Positions 1 to 9,470 are shown, numbered from the stretch's first letter. The stretch: DNA of 64,000 bases from Streptomyces californicus (GCF_000717645.1 NZ_JNZZ01000019.1:1-64000); one strand, 5' to 3'. Made by a program: numbers and translations. Notes: a model not told the origin generated them from the sequence alone.

Positions 1-1143
1 ACACCCACCCCCGCGTCCCCCGCTCCCCGGACCCTCGCCCCGGCCGACCGCTGGCGGCTCGTGCTCGGCCGGAGCACCGACCGGCTGCCGGCCGGCGCCG
101 CACGGATGGCGACCGCGCTGGACGAGCTCTACGGGGCGGGGCACGGCGAGGGCTCCCGCGGCGGCCTCCCCGGCGGTGGTTCCACGGCGGGCGGCGGACG
201 GGAGCCCTCGTACCCCGGCGTCCGCGAGTGGTCCGAGGAACTGGCCGCCCTGTTCGGCCCCGGCGTCCGCGAAGAGGTCCTGGCCGCCGCGGCCGGGACG
301 GGGCGGCAGGATGTCCTCGCCGAGCTCGACCCGGCGGCCGTGACCCCCTCCGTGGAACTGCTCCGGACGATCCTGCGGTACGCCGGCGGCCTGCCCGAAG
401 CCCGGATCGCGGCGCTCCGCCCCCTGGTCCGCCGCCTGGTCGACGAACTCACCCGGCGGCTCGCCACCCGGCTGCGGCCCGCGCTGACCGGTACGACGAC
501 GGCCCGGCCCACCCGCCGACCCGGCGGCGGGCTGGATCTGCCGCGTACCCTGCGCGCCAATCTGGCCACCGCCCGGCGGACCGCCGACGGCACGGTCCGG
601 GTGATCCCCGAGAGGCCGGTCTTCCGCAGTCGCGCCCGCAGATCGGCCGACTGGCGGCTGATCCTGGTCACCGACGTCTCCGGATCCATGGAGGCGTCCA
701 CCATCTGGTCCGCGCTGACCGCCTCCGTACTGGCCGGGGTGCCGACCCTCAGCACCCACTTCCTGGCGTTCTCCACGGAGGTCGTCGACCTCACCGGCCA
801 TGTGCACGACCCGCTCTCCCTCCTGCTGGAGGTGAGCGTCGGCGGCGGAACCCACATCGCCGCCGGGCTGCGGCACGCCCGCGAGCTGATCGAGGTGCCC
901 TCCCGCACCCTCGTCGTCGTCATCAGCGACTTCGAGGAGGGCGCGCCGCCGGCCGGGCTGCTGGCCGAGGTGCGCGCGCTGGTGAACACCGGCTGCCACG
1001 TACTCGGCTGCGCGAGTCTCGACGACGCCGGGCGCCCCCGCTACTCGACGGGTATGGCCGGGCAGCTCGTGGCCGCCGGTATGCCCGTGGCGGCCCTCAG
1101 CCCACTCGAACTGGCCCGCTGGATAGGGGAGAAGACCGCATGA
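1..1143 (+). CDS. VWA-domain protein (CoxE-like), 5' end outside window
   Basis: The reading frame is open to the first base of the window, so the gene is cut at its 5' end; the GTG at 61 is internal, since the codons before it read as normal coding sequence. A von Willebrand factor A domain fills the C-terminal half. Its MIDAS metal-binding motif TDVSGSM lies about 205 residues after position 61, with a later ISDFEEG strand. The N-terminal part is a glycine-rich linker and helical region. The stop overlaps the next start (ATGA), so it is translationally coupled to the SWIM-type protein. Such VWA/SWIM pairs commonly travel with MoxR AAA ATPases and DUF5682-type genes, which would lie upstream; that context is inferred. 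Substrate unknown. Confidence 0.85.
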   Translation, partial: TPTPASPAPRTLAPADRWRLVLGRSTDRLPAGAARMATALDELYGAGHGEGSRGGLPGGGSTAGGGREPSYPGVREWSEELAALFGPGVREEVLAAAAGTGRQDVLAELDPAAVTPSVELLRTILRYAGGLPEARIAALRPLVRRLVDELTRRLATRLRPALTGTTTARPTRRPGGGLDLPRTLRANLATARRTADGTVRVIPERPVFRSRARRSADWRLILVTDVSGSMEASTIWSALTASVLAGVPTLSTHFLAFSTEVVDLTGHVHDPLSLLLEVSVGGGTHIAAGLRHARELIEVPSRTLVVVISDFEEGAPPAGLLAEVRALVNTGCHVLGCASLDDAGRPRYSTGMAGQLVAAGMPVAALSPLELARWIGEKTA

Positions 1144-3011
1144 ACGCCGACCAGCTGCCGCCCGTGGCGCCGGAGGTCACCGCCACGCTCGTGGAGACCC
1201 TCTCGCCCCGGCTGCGCAAGCGCCTGGACGCGGCGGTCACCAAGCTCGGCGCCCGCCCGGCGCACCGTGACGGGGACACCGTGACGATCCAGGTCGACGA
1301 CGAGAGCGAGCTGCGCCTGCATGCCCCGGGCGGGGTGGTGGCCCGCGTGGAGGACATCACCTGCGGTTGTCTCCTCGCCCCGGCGTGCGTGCACCGCGCG
1401 GCCGTCGCCTGCGCCGCCCCCACGGCCGACCAGGCGACGGAGCCCGCCGAACAGCCGGCCCCAAAAACCCCGGAGCCGACGGGCGCCACAGAACCCGACG
1501 CCGCCGCCCCGCAGGAGACGGCGAGTGACACCCAGCGCACCGCCGCCGACGCCCTGTGGGCGGCGGGCGCCGCCGTGCTGGAGGCCGGCGTCGACGGGGC
1601 CGGGGCCGTCACCCAGTCCGCCCTCCTGCGCGCCGCCCACACCGCCCGTCTCCGCCGGCTGCCCCGGGCGGCGGCCGCCGCGCTGTCCGTCGTCACCCTG
1701 CTGCGCGCGGCCCGCACCGGCGATCCGTCGTACCGCACCGCCGACCTCGTCACCGCCCTGGCCGAACTCCTCGGCACCGCCCGCCGCGTGGGAACCGCGT
1801 CCGGGGCGGAGCTGGCCGCCGTCAGCGGCCGGGCGCGCCGCCCGTACAGTCCGGACGGCTCGCTCCGCCTGTACGGGCTGTTCACCGAACCCGTGGTCAC
1901 CGACTCGGGACACGGCGGGGTCCGCACCTGGGTCGCCGGAGGCGACGGCCGGCTCTTCACGGTCGGCGACGTGGCGCCCGGAGGGGCGGGCCGGGCCCTC
2001 GGCGTGGCCGACCGGGCGGTGCGCCTGGGCGACAGCGCGCTCACCCACCGGGAGCTGGGCCGGGCCGGCCTGGCCGTTTCCGGGGCGACGGTCTCGCCGG
2101 ACGGCCGCCTGGGCGCCGGCAAGGGCGTCAAGGCCGTCACCGCCCGGGGCGCGGCGTGGACGGAGCCGCCGCTCGCCGCGCTGTGGGAGGCGCCCCCCGC
2201 CGAACAGGCCGCCCGCGCCCTGCGCGCCGTCTCCCGCTACGCGGAACCGGACGGCGGCGGCAGCGACCTGCTCTTCCTCGACGTCGAACTCCTCGGAGCG
2301 GTACGGGAACCGGGCGGCGCCTGCCTGCTCGCCCGGTGCGCGGGAGGCGTTCTCGTACGGCTCACCGTCGCCGACGACGACCCCGCGCTTCCCCACCGCG
2401 ACAACCTGGCGCTGCTGGCCGCGGCCCCGGGGGCCAGGCTGAGGATCATCGGCCGCCTGGTCCCCGCCCCGCACCCCCGGCTCACGCTCCTGGCGTGCTC
2501 GCACCCCACCGGCGAGGGCACGGTCGACCTCGGCCTCGACCGGTTGCGCCGCGCCGACCTCCCGGACCCGAAGGCCCGCGTGCACCTGGCCCCGGCGCAG
2601 CCCGCAGGCCCCGGCGCGGCATCGCCCCTGTACCTGCTGGAACGCCGGGTCGAGCAGACGGTCCCGGCGGGCCGCGCAGCCCTCGGCCTGCTGGGCGACG
2701 TCACCGCCGAGGCCCGGCGGATCCGCCGCGGCGGTCTCCCCACCGCGGCGGACCTCCTCACCGCCCTGTGCGCCGCGGCGGGCCGGCGCGAACGCGATCT
2801 CTTCGGCCGCCTGCTCCCCGCCGACACCGACGGCTTCGCCGCCCACTGGCTGGCCGCCGCCCGCTACACGGCCGCGGTGTCCGAAGCCCTGTGCTCCGCG
2901 GCCTGGAACCCGGCGGACGCGGCCCCCACGGGTGACGTCCCGACCGGCGGGGCTCCGGCGGATGACGGCCCGGCACCGGTGTCGCCGCCCGAGCGGGCCC
3001 AGGCCGTGTAG
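1140..3011 (+). CDS. SWIM zinc-finger-type protein
   Basis: A 623-residue protein coupled to the VWA gene by an ATGA overlap. Residues about 75-86 hold CGCLLAPACVH, a CxC(x5)CxH arrangement typical of SWIM zinc fingers, which bind zinc and mediate DNA or protein contacts. A low-complexity Ala/Pro/Glu linker follows (about residues 95-135), then a long helical region without a fold I recognise. There is no signal peptide or membrane segment. The start is fixed by the overlap and the N-terminus MNADQLPPVAPE; a longer in-frame extension to 228 is the antisense-like shadow of the VWA gene. Likely part of a MoxR/VWA chaperone-like module; molecular role unknown. Confidence 0.8.
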   Translation: MNADQLPPVAPEVTATLVETLSPRLRKRLDAAVTKLGARPAHRDGDTVTIQVDDESELRLHAPGGVVARVEDITCGCLLAPACVHRAAVACAAPTADQATEPAEQPAPKTPEPTGATEPDAAAPQETASDTQRTAADALWAAGAAVLEAGVDGAGAVTQSALLRAAHTARLRRLPRAAAAALSVVTLLRAARTGDPSYRTADLVTALAELLGTARRVGTASGAELAAVSGRARRPYSPDGSLRLYGLFTEPVVTDSGHGGVRTWVAGGDGRLFTVGDVAPGGAGRALGVADRAVRLGDSALTHRELGRAGLAVSGATVSPDGRLGAGKGVKAVTARGAAWTEPPLAALWEAPPAEQAARALRAVSRYAEPDGGGSDLLFLDVELLGAVREPGGACLLARCAGGVLVRLTVADDDPALPHRDNLALLAAAPGARLRIIGRLVPAPHPRLTLLACSHPTGEGTVDLGLDRLRRADLPDPKARVHLAPAQPAGPGAASPLYLLERRVEQTVPAGRAALGLLGDVTAEARRIRRGGLPTAADLLTALCAAAGRRERDLFGRLLPADTDGFAAHWLAAARYTAAVSEALCSAAWNPADAAPTGDVPTGGAPADDGPAPVSPPERAQAV

Positions 3012-3129
3012 GGAGGCGGTGCGGGCCGCCGCGCAGCGGGAGGGCGGACAGGGCTGGGGGCAGCCGTACCCGACGGGCCGCGCGCGGCTGTCCGCGCCGA
3101 ACGCCGGTCCCGTCCGCACCGCCACGTAC

Positions 3130-3164
3130 AGAGCCCTCCGGTTCCAGCGAAACCGGAGGGCTCT
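3130..3164. terminator. Bidirectional stem-loop terminator
   Basis: Perfect 14-bp inverted repeat (3130-3143 with 3151-3164) around a 7-base loop, between the convergent SWIM gene and the ChW-type gene. There is no U tract on either strand, as is common in Streptomyces. Confidence 0.8.
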
Positions 3165-3195
3165 CGCGGACCGCGCCACCGCGGCCGGGTGCGGC

Positions 3196-4593
3196 TCAGA
3201 CCGTGAGCTTGACCGCCTCGAACCAGTTCCCGTTGTCGGTGGTGCCGACGAACATGTAGTCGGGACGGCTGCTCTTGCAGTACTGCGGGCCCCAGCCGCC
3301 GTTGCGCATCTTCGCGGTGTGGCAGACGTTGCCCTTGCCGACGTTCATGGCGAAGCCGGTCATGAAGGGGGCACCCGCCTTGGAGCTGCCGATGTAGACG
3401 TTCTTGCCGTTCGCGATGACGGGCGTCCAGCTCGGCGCCCACTTGGCGTTGCCGCTCTTCGCGCCCGCGTCGTGCAGGAGCGCGTTGGCGGAGGAGCCCT
3501 CGACGTTCCACACGGAGATGTTGAGCGCCGTGATCTTCTTGCCCTGGCCGGTCGTGCCGGTCATCGTCCCGTCGCACACGGGCACTTGCCAGCCCTGCCC
3601 GGCCACGAAGGCCCGGTAGCAGATGTGCCGACCCTGGGGGTCGCTCTTGGCGAGGTGCTCCAGCGCGGCGGCGGCCGTTCCCGCCGGGGCCTTCGTCGAC
3701 GCCGCCTTCTTCTGCTGCTTGCTCGGAGACGGAGTGGGCGTCGGCGTCGGCGTCGGTGTCACGACCACCGGCTTCAGCGGCTGCTGGGCGGACGGCTTCA
3801 CCGGCTCCTTCTTCTTCTCCTCCTTCTTCCGGCTCGGCGTCGGGGAGGGTTTCGGCGTCTCGCTGGTGTACGTCTCCGGGGCGGGCGGGCGCGCCGCGTC
3901 CAGCACCGTGCCCGCGGCGTTCTGGGTCCGGTCCTTCTCGGCTTTGCGGTCGTCGTCCTGGCCCGCGACGAGGAACGGCACGGAGATCAGGACCGCACCG
4001 GCGATGGCCGCCGCGGCCAGCATCGGCTTCTTCGGCCGGCTGCCGGGCGGGTCCTCGTCCGTACGCGCCCCCGGTCCGCCGCCCGCGCCCGCCGCCACCG
4101 CCGTTGCCCCGTCGGCACCGCCGGAGCCGGGGGCCGGGGCGGAGGAAGAGGCGACAGCGGCCGGTTCCAAGGAAGCCGAGGACGGTCGCGCCGCCGCGGT
4201 GGCCGTATCACCTTCGGCCACGCCCTTGGCGGAGGAGGCCGCCGGAGCGGACGGGGCCGATGACGCCGCCGGGGCCGGAGCGCCGACGCCCCGTACGGGA
4301 TCGGCTCCCGCGGTCTGCGGGGCGGGCGTCCGGGCCTCCGGGGCCGTGGGAGCCCCGGACCCGGAACTCTCCGTCTCGCCGGAGGCGTTCACCGGGCCGC
4401 GCTCGCCCGCCTCCGAGCCGCCCGGTCCGGAGGGTTCCTCCGGACGGCCGGGTCGGCCACCCGGCGCCAGAGCGTCTCCGGGGTCTCCCGCCGCTCCGCT
4501 CATCGGTACCGCCCGGCGGACGGACACCTGCGAACCGGTCGCCCCGGCGGCACCCGGCGCTATGTGGCTGCCTGGATCCTGCTCTCGTGCCAT
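3196..4593 (-). CDS. Membrane-anchored secreted protein with hydrophobic-W (ChW) domain
   Basis: 465 residues. Residues 1-185 are disordered and rich in Ala, Gly, Pro and Glu. A single hydrophobic segment follows at about 190-212 (AAAAIAGAVLISVPFLVAG), then a Pro/Lys/Thr-rich stalk (about 225-300). The folded C-terminus (about 310-465) includes GWQVPVCDGTMTGTTGQGKK, which matches the clostridial hydrophobic-W repeat pattern (GWQ, DG, GTTGQ). It has four Cys that could pair outside the cell. The topology suggests a cytosolic or linker N-terminus with the ChW part outside. ChW repeats are linked to cell-surface binding; the ligand here is unknown. Confidence 0.7.
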   Translation of the reverse strand: MAREQDPGSHIAPGAAGATGSQVSVRRAVPMSGAAGDPGDALAPGGRPGRPEEPSGPGGSEAGERGPVNASGETESSGSGAPTAPEARTPAPQTAGADPVRGVGAPAPAASSAPSAPAASSAKGVAEGDTATAAARPSSASLEPAAVASSSAPAPGSGGADGATAVAAGAGGGPGARTDEDPPGSRPKKPMLAAAAIAGAVLISVPFLVAGQDDDRKAEKDRTQNAAGTVLDAARPPAPETYTSETPKPSPTPSRKKEEKKKEPVKPSAQQPLKPVVVTPTPTPTPTPSPSKQQKKAASTKAPAGTAAAALEHLAKSDPQGRHICYRAFVAGQGWQVPVCDGTMTGTTGQGKKITALNISVWNVEGSSANALLHDAGAKSGNAKWAPSWTPVIANGKNVYIGSSKAGAPFMTGFAMNVGKGNVCHTAKMRNGGWGPQYCKSSRPDYMFVGTTDNGNWFEAVKLTV

Positions 4594-5067
4594 GCGGTTT
4601 CCTCACTCGTGTCTGGTTCGCTGCCGTGCACGACCCCGGACGGCACCGCCCGCCCCGGACCGGCCGGCCCCACGCGGTCCGGCCGGTCGGATGAACGAAG
4701 TGGCCCAGAGGGCACGTGACTTCGTGAGAAGCAGCGGGCGTCGACGAGCTGTCGACGGCACGGTGCACCGGGCGCGGGCCGACGTGCGGAGCGGTGGTGC
4801 CCGGCGCGCCTGACGGTCCGGCACGACCGTACAGGAAGCGTCGCGGCCGTGGTCGTCCGATCCGGTTCCCGGGCTGCCGCGCCCGGCCGAAATATCTTCG
4901 GGCAACCGATGTGGTGGTGTTTGGGATCGGAGATCGGGGACAGACGATGCCTCGGCGTGCTTGGGCAGTCAGGCACACCTTCGCGGGAGTGGCATTGCCG
5001 CCGTGAGGTGTTTCTGTTCGGTGCCCTCCCGTGTTTGTCCACGAATCGCAGTCATCGGGAGACGCGC

Positions 5068-5952
5068 ATGTCCACCACATCGCAGCGCCCTCGGCGCTCC
5101 GCCGTATCGGAACACGGCACGACCGCCACCATCGCTCCTGCGGCGCTTCCACGGGTCGAGGACCCCGCGAAGATCGCCCCGAAGGACGCCCGGGCGCTGG
5201 GAGCCTTGTTCTTCGAGCAGTTGCAGGTTCTCGAAGAGGGCACACACGAGTACCAGTACGCACGCAACACCCTGATCGAGATGAACCTCTCCCTGGTCCA
5301 TTTCGCCGCCAAGCGATTCCGCAATCGCGGCAGCGGCGAGATGGAGGACATCATCCAGGTGGGCACGATCGGCCTGATCAAGGCGATCGACCGGTTCGAG
5401 CTCAGCCGGGAGGTCGAGTTCACCTCGTTCGCCATCCCCTACATCGTGGGGGAGATCAAGCGGTTCTTCCGCGATTCGACGTGGGCCGTCCACGTCCCGC
5501 GCCGACTGCAGGAACTGCGGGTGACCCTGGCCAAGACGCGCGAGGCCCTCGCCGGCCGGCTCGACCGCGACCCGACGGTCGCCGAACTGGCCAAGCACCT
5601 GAACCTCAGCGAGGAAGAGGTCATCGAGGGGCTCATAGCGGCCAACGGCTACACCGCGGGCTCGCTCGACCTGCCCATCGGCGTCGAGCAGAGCAGCGCC
5701 GAGACGGTCACCTACGGAGACATCAAGGGAGACCTCGACCCGGCCATGGAGCTGGTCGAGGACCTCCACGCCCTGGCCCCTCTGCTGGAGCGACTGGACG
5801 AACGGGACCGCGAGATCGTGGCCATGCGGTTCGGCCAGGAGCTGACCCAGGCGGAGATCGGGGAAAGGCTCGGCATCTCCCAGATGCACGTCTCCCGGCT
5901 GCTCTCCCGACTGCTCGCCAAGCTCCGCAAGGAGATGCTCACCCAGAACTGA
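5068..5952 (+). CDS. RNA polymerase sigma factor, SigB/SigF/SigG family
   Basis: 294 residues, group 3 sigma-70. Region 2 is seen in RGSGEMEDIIQVGTIGLIKA and FTSFAIPYIVGEIKRFFRDS, region 3 in the WAVHVPRRLQELR segment, and region 4.2 in the C-terminal helix-turn-helix LTQAEIGERLGISQMHVSRL. The ATG at 5068 follows GGGAGACGCGC; upstream in-frame codons do not resemble the family. These factors direct stress, osmotic or developmental regulons in Streptomyces and are controlled by anti-sigma kinases and anti-anti-sigma proteins. The convergent RsbW-like ATPase gene next door is a candidate partner, but that pairing is not proven by sequence. Confidence 0.92.
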   Translation: MSTTSQRPRRSAVSEHGTTATIAPAALPRVEDPAKIAPKDARALGALFFEQLQVLEEGTHEYQYARNTLIEMNLSLVHFAAKRFRNRGSGEMEDIIQVGTIGLIKAIDRFELSREVEFTSFAIPYIVGEIKRFFRDSTWAVHVPRRLQELRVTLAKTREALAGRLDRDPTVAELAKHLNLSEEEVIEGLIAANGYTAGSLDLPIGVEQSSAETVTYGDIKGDLDPAMELVEDLHALAPLLERLDERDREIVAMRFGQELTQAEIGERLGISQMHVSRLLSRLLAKLRKEMLTQN

Positions 5953-5967
5953 CCACCCGGAACGGGA

Positions 5968-6001
5968 GAGGGGGTGAAGGCCGACCGGCCTTCACCCCCT
6001 C
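5968..6001. terminator. Terminator between sigma factor and ATPase genes
   Basis: Perfect 15-bp inverted repeat (5968-5982 with 5987-6001), loop GACC, followed by CTTC. It serves both convergent genes. Confidence 0.85.
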
Positions 6002-6028
6002 TTCATGCTTCATACGGCGCGACGCGCG

Positions 6029-6523
6029 CTAGCCGACCGTGCTGCCCGCCGGGTCGCCGCTCGGGTCGTCGCGCAGGGAGATCCGCACCCGCACCCGCTT
6101 GCCCACCGGTTCGCGGTGCACCGAGAAGCTCTGGCAGACCATGAGGACCAGCTCCAGGCCGTGCCGCCCGACGCGGGCCGGGTCCGCCGGGGACGCGGCC
6201 GGAAGCACCGCGCCCGAGTCCCACATGACGATGTCGAGGCTGTCCTCGGTGGCCTCCAGGTCCAGCAGGCACGGGCCCGGCGCGTACTTGCAGACGTTGG
6301 TGGCCAGCTCGCTCACCACCAACTGCGCGACGTCCGCCGCCCGGTCCGAGACCTCCAGGCCGTGCCGGGAGTGCGCGTCGGCGAGGAAGTCCCTCACGAA
6401 CGCACGGGACCGGGCGATCTCGCCCGACGTCATCTCGTAACCGGCGCTGTCCCGCGCCACGACCGTGGCGCCGGTCTCCCGACGGCCCTGCTCAAGCGTT
6501 CCGCGCACCAGCAACCGCTCCAT
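6029..6523 (-). CDS. RsbW/SpoIIAB-like ATP-binding protein (anti-sigma kinase type)
   Basis: 164 residues. A histidine-kinase-type ATPase (GHKL) domain covers most of the protein. The N-box is VVSELATNVCKYA (about residue 90), and a G-box-like stretch RVGRHGLELVLMV follows with the DSG motif between them. Streptomyces have many such small ATPases; they bind sigma factors or anti-anti-sigma factors and some phosphorylate the latter. The start is the ATG at 6523 preceded by a G-rich site; the TTG one codon upstream is less likely. It is convergent with the sigma gene and shares its terminator, so regulation of that sigma factor is only suggested. Confidence 0.8.
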   Translation of the reverse strand: MERLLVRGTLEQGRRETGATVVARDSAGYEMTSGEIARSRAFVRDFLADAHSRHGLEVSDRAADVAQLVVSELATNVCKYAPGPCLLDLEATEDSLDIVMWDSGAVLPAASPADPARVGRHGLELVLMVCQSFSVHREPVGKRVRVRISLRDDPSGDPAGSTVG

Positions 6524-6579
6524 CAATCTGCCCCCGTCACACGCCCGCCTTCGAACCAGCGGGAACGACCCCCTCCCGC

Positions 6580-7332
6580 CTACCCACCCTTATCCGTTTC
6601 AGACACACGGATGCGCGAAACGTGGTCGGCCCCCGGCCCGGGAGCCTCCGGAGGCGTGGGGCCGTCGTGCGGGCGCAGGACCATCAGCCCGTCCTCGGGG
6701 GCCGCGACCATGGCGAAGGGGAACCGGTCCAGCTCCAGGCAGAGCGCCACGTCCTCGGGGTGGGCCCCGCGGCGGACGCCCGTGGCCAGCTCGTGGGCGG
6801 CGCGGGAGGTGGCGGCGCGCCGCAGGTACGACGCCGGGTCCGTGTCCCCGCCGGCGGCCCTGTGCGCGATGTACTGGGCGCACGCGAGATCCTCCTCGGC
6901 GCGTCCCTCCTCGCCGGTGACCACGTAGGTGACCTCCTCTGCCCCGTGCCACCGCAGGACCCGGGCCGTCGCCTCCGCCACCACGAAGCCGGCGCACAGC
7001 ACCAGCGACGCATCCTCTACCGCGAGAGCACCGACCGTCCCCGCCGTGGTCTTCTGCACGACGGTCCGGCCGGTGAGGTCAGCGGCGCGCAGGAGCCCCG
7101 GCGAGTTGACGGCGTCGAAACCGGGGGCGGGCGCACCGTCCTTCAGCGCGATCCACGCCGGGTGGCGCGCCTTGAGGGCGAGCGCGTCGTCGAGCGACCA
7201 GGCGAGGACGATCCTCTCGGCGCCCCGGGCGAAGGCCCAGGCGGCCACGGTGTACGCCCGCATCACATCGACGACGACGGCCACGGAGGGCGTCCCGACC
7301 AGTTCGGCCGTACCGAGGAAACGTGTCTTCAT
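6580..7332 (-). CDS. ComB-family 2-phosphosulfolactate phosphatase-like protein
   Basis: 250 residues. It matches the ComB family: an early [10 protein letters not shown] strand (the DVxRA(y)T motif, a likely Mg site), [20 protein letters not shown] in the middle, and a C-terminal ELDRFPFAM segment. In methanogens ComB removes phosphate from 2-phospho-3-sulfolactate in coenzyme M synthesis. Streptomyces do not make coenzyme M, so the substrate here is unknown. The start is the ATG at 7332; the long upstream in-frame extension is a shadow of the neighbouring gene. It is followed upstream (on this strand) by a repeat-containing 150-bp spacer, so it is probably not in an operon with ddaH. Confidence 0.8.
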   Translation of the reverse strand: MKTRFLGTAELVGTPSVAVVVDVMRAYTVAAWAFARGAERIVLAWSLDDALALKARHPAWIALKDGAPAPGFDAVNSPGLLRAADLTGRTVVQKTTAGTVGALAVEDASLVLCAGFVVAEATARVLRWHGAEEVTYVVTGEEGRAEEDLACAQYIAHRAAGGDTDPASYLRRAATSRAAHELATGVRRGAHPEDVALCLELDRFPFAMVAAPEDGLMVLRPHDGPTPPEAPGPGADHVSRIRVSETDKGG

Positions 7333-7378
7333 CCGGCCATGATCGCGAGTTCCCCGCCCGGCGTCAGCCCCGTTTCCG

Positions 7379-7456
7379 GCGAGGACGCGCCGCTGCGGAC
7401 AGATCCGCGAGGACGCGCCCCTGCGGACACCCGCGAGGACGCGACGCTCCCCCGGG
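7379..7456. repeat. Three imperfect tandem copies of a 26-28 bp GAGGACGCG unit
   Basis: Copies begin at 7379, 7407 and 7433; each starts GCGAGGACGCG and the first two continue with a CGCTGCGGAC-like block. They fill the gap between the ddaH and ComB-like genes. No coding role is seen. Confidence 0.7.
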
Positions 7457-7484
7457 GTCGGATCCACGGGGGCGCGTCCTCGGC

Positions 7485-8297
7485 TCAGGACGCCGGGCGC
7501 AGCTCCAGGGTGCAGCACTTCACGCTGCCGCCCGCCTTGAGGAGCTCGGAGAGGTCCACGCCGATCGGGTTGAACCCGCGCTCCCGCAGCTGTCCGGCCA
7601 GCTCGGTCGCGTTCTGCGGCAGGACCACGTTGTATCCGTCCGACGTCGCGTTCAGCCCGAAGGCCTCGGCGTCGGCGGGGGTGGCGAGGAGGGCGTCCGG
7701 GAACAGCCGCTCCAGGACGGAGCGGCTGCCGGGGGAGAAGGCCGCCGGGTAGTAGGCGATCGTCCGCCCGTCGAGGACGGTCAGAGCGGTGTCCAGGTGG
7801 TAGTAGTCGGGGTCGACGAGGGTCAGCCCGATCACCGGGCGGCCGAAGTACTCCTGCGCCTCGTCGTGGGAGCGAGGATCGCTGCGGAACCCGGTCCCCG
7901 CGAGCAGCCAGTCGCCCGCGAGGAGGTAGTCGCCCTCCCCTTCGTTGACGTACGCGGCGGTGCGCAGCCCGGGGAAGCCGTGGTCGCGCAGCCAGTCGTG
8001 GTACGCGGGGCCCTCGGCGATCCGCTCGGCGTCGCGGAACCGGGCCACGAGGGCCCGTCCGTCGACGACCGTGGCGCCGTTGGCCGCGAAGACCATGTCG
8101 GGCAGTCCGGGGACGGGGTCGATCGTGTCGACGGTGTGCCCGAGGCTCAGGTAGACCTCGCGCAGCCGCTCCCACTGGGCGATGGCCAGGGGAGTGTCGA
8201 CGGGCTTCGCCGGGTCCATCCAGGGGTTGATGGAGTAGACCACGTCGAAGTAGGTGGGCCGGCACATGAGGTAGTGCCGGGCACGTGCGGTACGCAT
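7485..8297 (-). CDS. ddaH: Dimethylarginine dimethylaminohydrolase (DDAH) family amidinohydrolase
   Basis: 270 residues, pentein fold. The catalytic pair is visible: His167 in DYYHLDTAL and a Cys (261 or 262) in SVKCCTLEL near the C-terminus; [11 protein letters not shown] and [11 protein letters not shown] are family guanidine-binding segments. Family members hydrolyse N-methylated arginines to citrulline plus methylamines; related penteins use arginine or other guanidino compounds, so the exact substrate is open. The start lies 17 bp downstream of the formyltransferase stop, so the two genes form an operon behind an iron-box-like operator. That pairing is unusual and may point to an ornithine/citrulline or siderophore role. 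Confidence 0.85.
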   Translation of the reverse strand: MRTARARHYLMCRPTYFDVVYSINPWMDPAKPVDTPLAIAQWERLREVYLSLGHTVDTIDPVPGLPDMVFAANGATVVDGRALVARFRDAERIAEGPAYHDWLRDHGFPGLRTAAYVNEGEGDYLLAGDWLLAGTGFRSDPRSHDEAQEYFGRPVIGLTLVDPDYYHLDTALTVLDGRTIAYYPAAFSPGSRSVLERLFPDALLATPADAEAFGLNATSDGYNVVLPQNATELAGQLRERGFNPIGVDLSELLKAGGSVKCCTLELRPAS

Positions 8298-8314
8298 GGG
8301 TGGGGTCCCGATCG

Positions 8315-9259
8315 TCAGGGGCGGCCGGTGAGATAGCCGCCCATCGAGGTGAAGTACTCGGTCGCGGGCAGTTCGCGGCCGTCGGCGGTGCGGACCCGGG
8401 TGATCGCCAGACCGCGGTTGCGGCCGTGGCGGGCGTCGGCTCCGGCGACGATCACGACGCCGTCGCCCTCGCGGTAGAAGACGCGGCCCGGAGTGCCGCC
8501 GTAGCGGCCCTGGGACACGACGGCGGAGACGATCTCGACGCGCTGCCCCCGGTGGTACGTGAACGCGGCCGGGTACGGTGCGGACTGGGCGCGCACCAGG
8601 CGCTCCAGGTCCTCGGCCGGCCAGTTCCAGTCGATACGGATGTCCTCTTCGGCCCGCTTGTGGAAGAAGCTGGCCTTCGACCGGTCCTGCGGGGTGAACG
8701 CGGTCTGCCCGGAGGCGATCAGGCCGAGGGCCTCGACCGTCACCGGGGCGATCAGGTCGACCGTCCGGTGGAAGAGGTCGGTGGCGGTGTCTGTCGGTCC
8801 CACGGCCACCGCGCGCTGGACGACGATGTCGCCGGCGTCCAGCTCCTCGTCCATCAGGTGGGCCGTCACGCCCACCTCCTTCTCGCCGTTGACGAGGGCC
8901 CAGATCAGCGGCGAGAAGCCGGCGTAGGCGGGCAGCAGCGAGTCGTGGATGTTGAGCGTGCCGTGGCGGGGCAGGTCGTAGATCCGCGGCGGGATCCAGG
9001 TGCGCCAGTTGTTCGCCACGATGATGTCCGGAGCCGCCTCGGCGAGGAGGTCGTAAAGCGCGTCGTCCGGCCGGTTGCGGATGATCACGGGAACCCCGTG
9101 CTTCTCCGCGAGATCGGCGACGGAATCGCTCCAGATCTTCTCGTAGGCGTGCTCGCTCCTCGGGTGCGTCACCACCGTCACCACGTCGTGCTCGGAGTCC
9201 AGAAGGGCTTGCAGTGTGCGGTGCCCCCAGGTCTGGTAGCCGAACATGACGACCCGCAT
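8315..9259 (-). CDS. CchA-like N5-hydroxyornithine formyltransferase (siderophore type)
   Basis: 314 residues, formyl-THF-dependent transferase fold. The catalytic Asn103, His105 and Asp141 lie in NIHDSLLP and ELDAGDI; SLLP is the folate-binding loop. A C-terminal Fmt-like domain is present. The N-terminus [17 protein letters not shown] and overall pattern resemble CchA, which formylates N5-hydroxyornithine for coelichelin, more than Met-tRNA formyltransferase. I chose the ATG at 9259 because AGGAGG precedes it by 6 bases; the longer ORF start lacks a site. An iron-box-like operator lies 41 bp upstream, which supports iron-starvation expression. No NRPS or ornithine hydroxylase is in the window. 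Confidence 0.82.
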   Translation of the reverse strand: MRVVMFGYQTWGHRTLQALLDSEHDVVTVVTHPRSEHAYEKIWSDSVADLAEKHGVPVIIRNRPDDALYDLLAEAAPDIIVANNWRTWIPPRIYDLPRHGTLNIHDSLLPAYAGFSPLIWALVNGEKEVGVTAHLMDEELDAGDIVVQRAVAVGPTDTATDLFHRTVDLIAPVTVEALGLIASGQTAFTPQDRSKASFFHKRAEEDIRIDWNWPAEDLERLVRAQSAPYPAAFTYHRGQRVEIVSAVVSQGRYGGTPGRVFYREGDGVVIVAGADARHGRNRGLAITRVRTADGRELPATEYFTSMGGYLTGRP

Positions 9260-9299
9260 ACGGTGCCTCCTGGGAAGAACGATCAACCGGCAGGGCCAG

Positions 9300-9318
9300 T
9301 AAAGCAAGGCTTACCTAA
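9300..9318 (-). promoter_or_regulatory. Iron box (DmdR1/IdeR-type operator)
   Basis: TAAAGCAAGGCTTACCTAA matches the actinobacterial iron-box consensus TTAGGTTAGGCTAACCTAA at 14 of 19 positions by my count. It sits just upstream of the formyltransferase/ddaH operon and would repress it when iron is plentiful. Confidence 0.75.
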
Positions 9319-9470
9319 TTAGACAACGGTGCATAATCGTCGGGCGAGTTGAGCCTTCCTCAGGGTGGGCCATCCGCAGAACCCCGAAACCGGTCAGGTG
9401 TTGGCGCCCGGCGCTCGCCCGGCTCCGCGCCCCGGGCCGGCCCAAGGCCTTCGGAGGGACGGAACAGCCC

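Noticed and set aside
228..3011. 927-codon ORF covering the SWIM gene and running back through the VWA gene
   Set aside because: The first 300 codons are an Arg/Pro-rich shadow of the VWA gene in another frame; the real start is the ATGA overlap at 1140.
8315..9259. Methionyl-tRNA formyltransferase
   Set aside because: Sequence pattern, iron box and DDAH partner fit the siderophore-type enzyme; no peptide deformylase or fmt-type neighbours are present.
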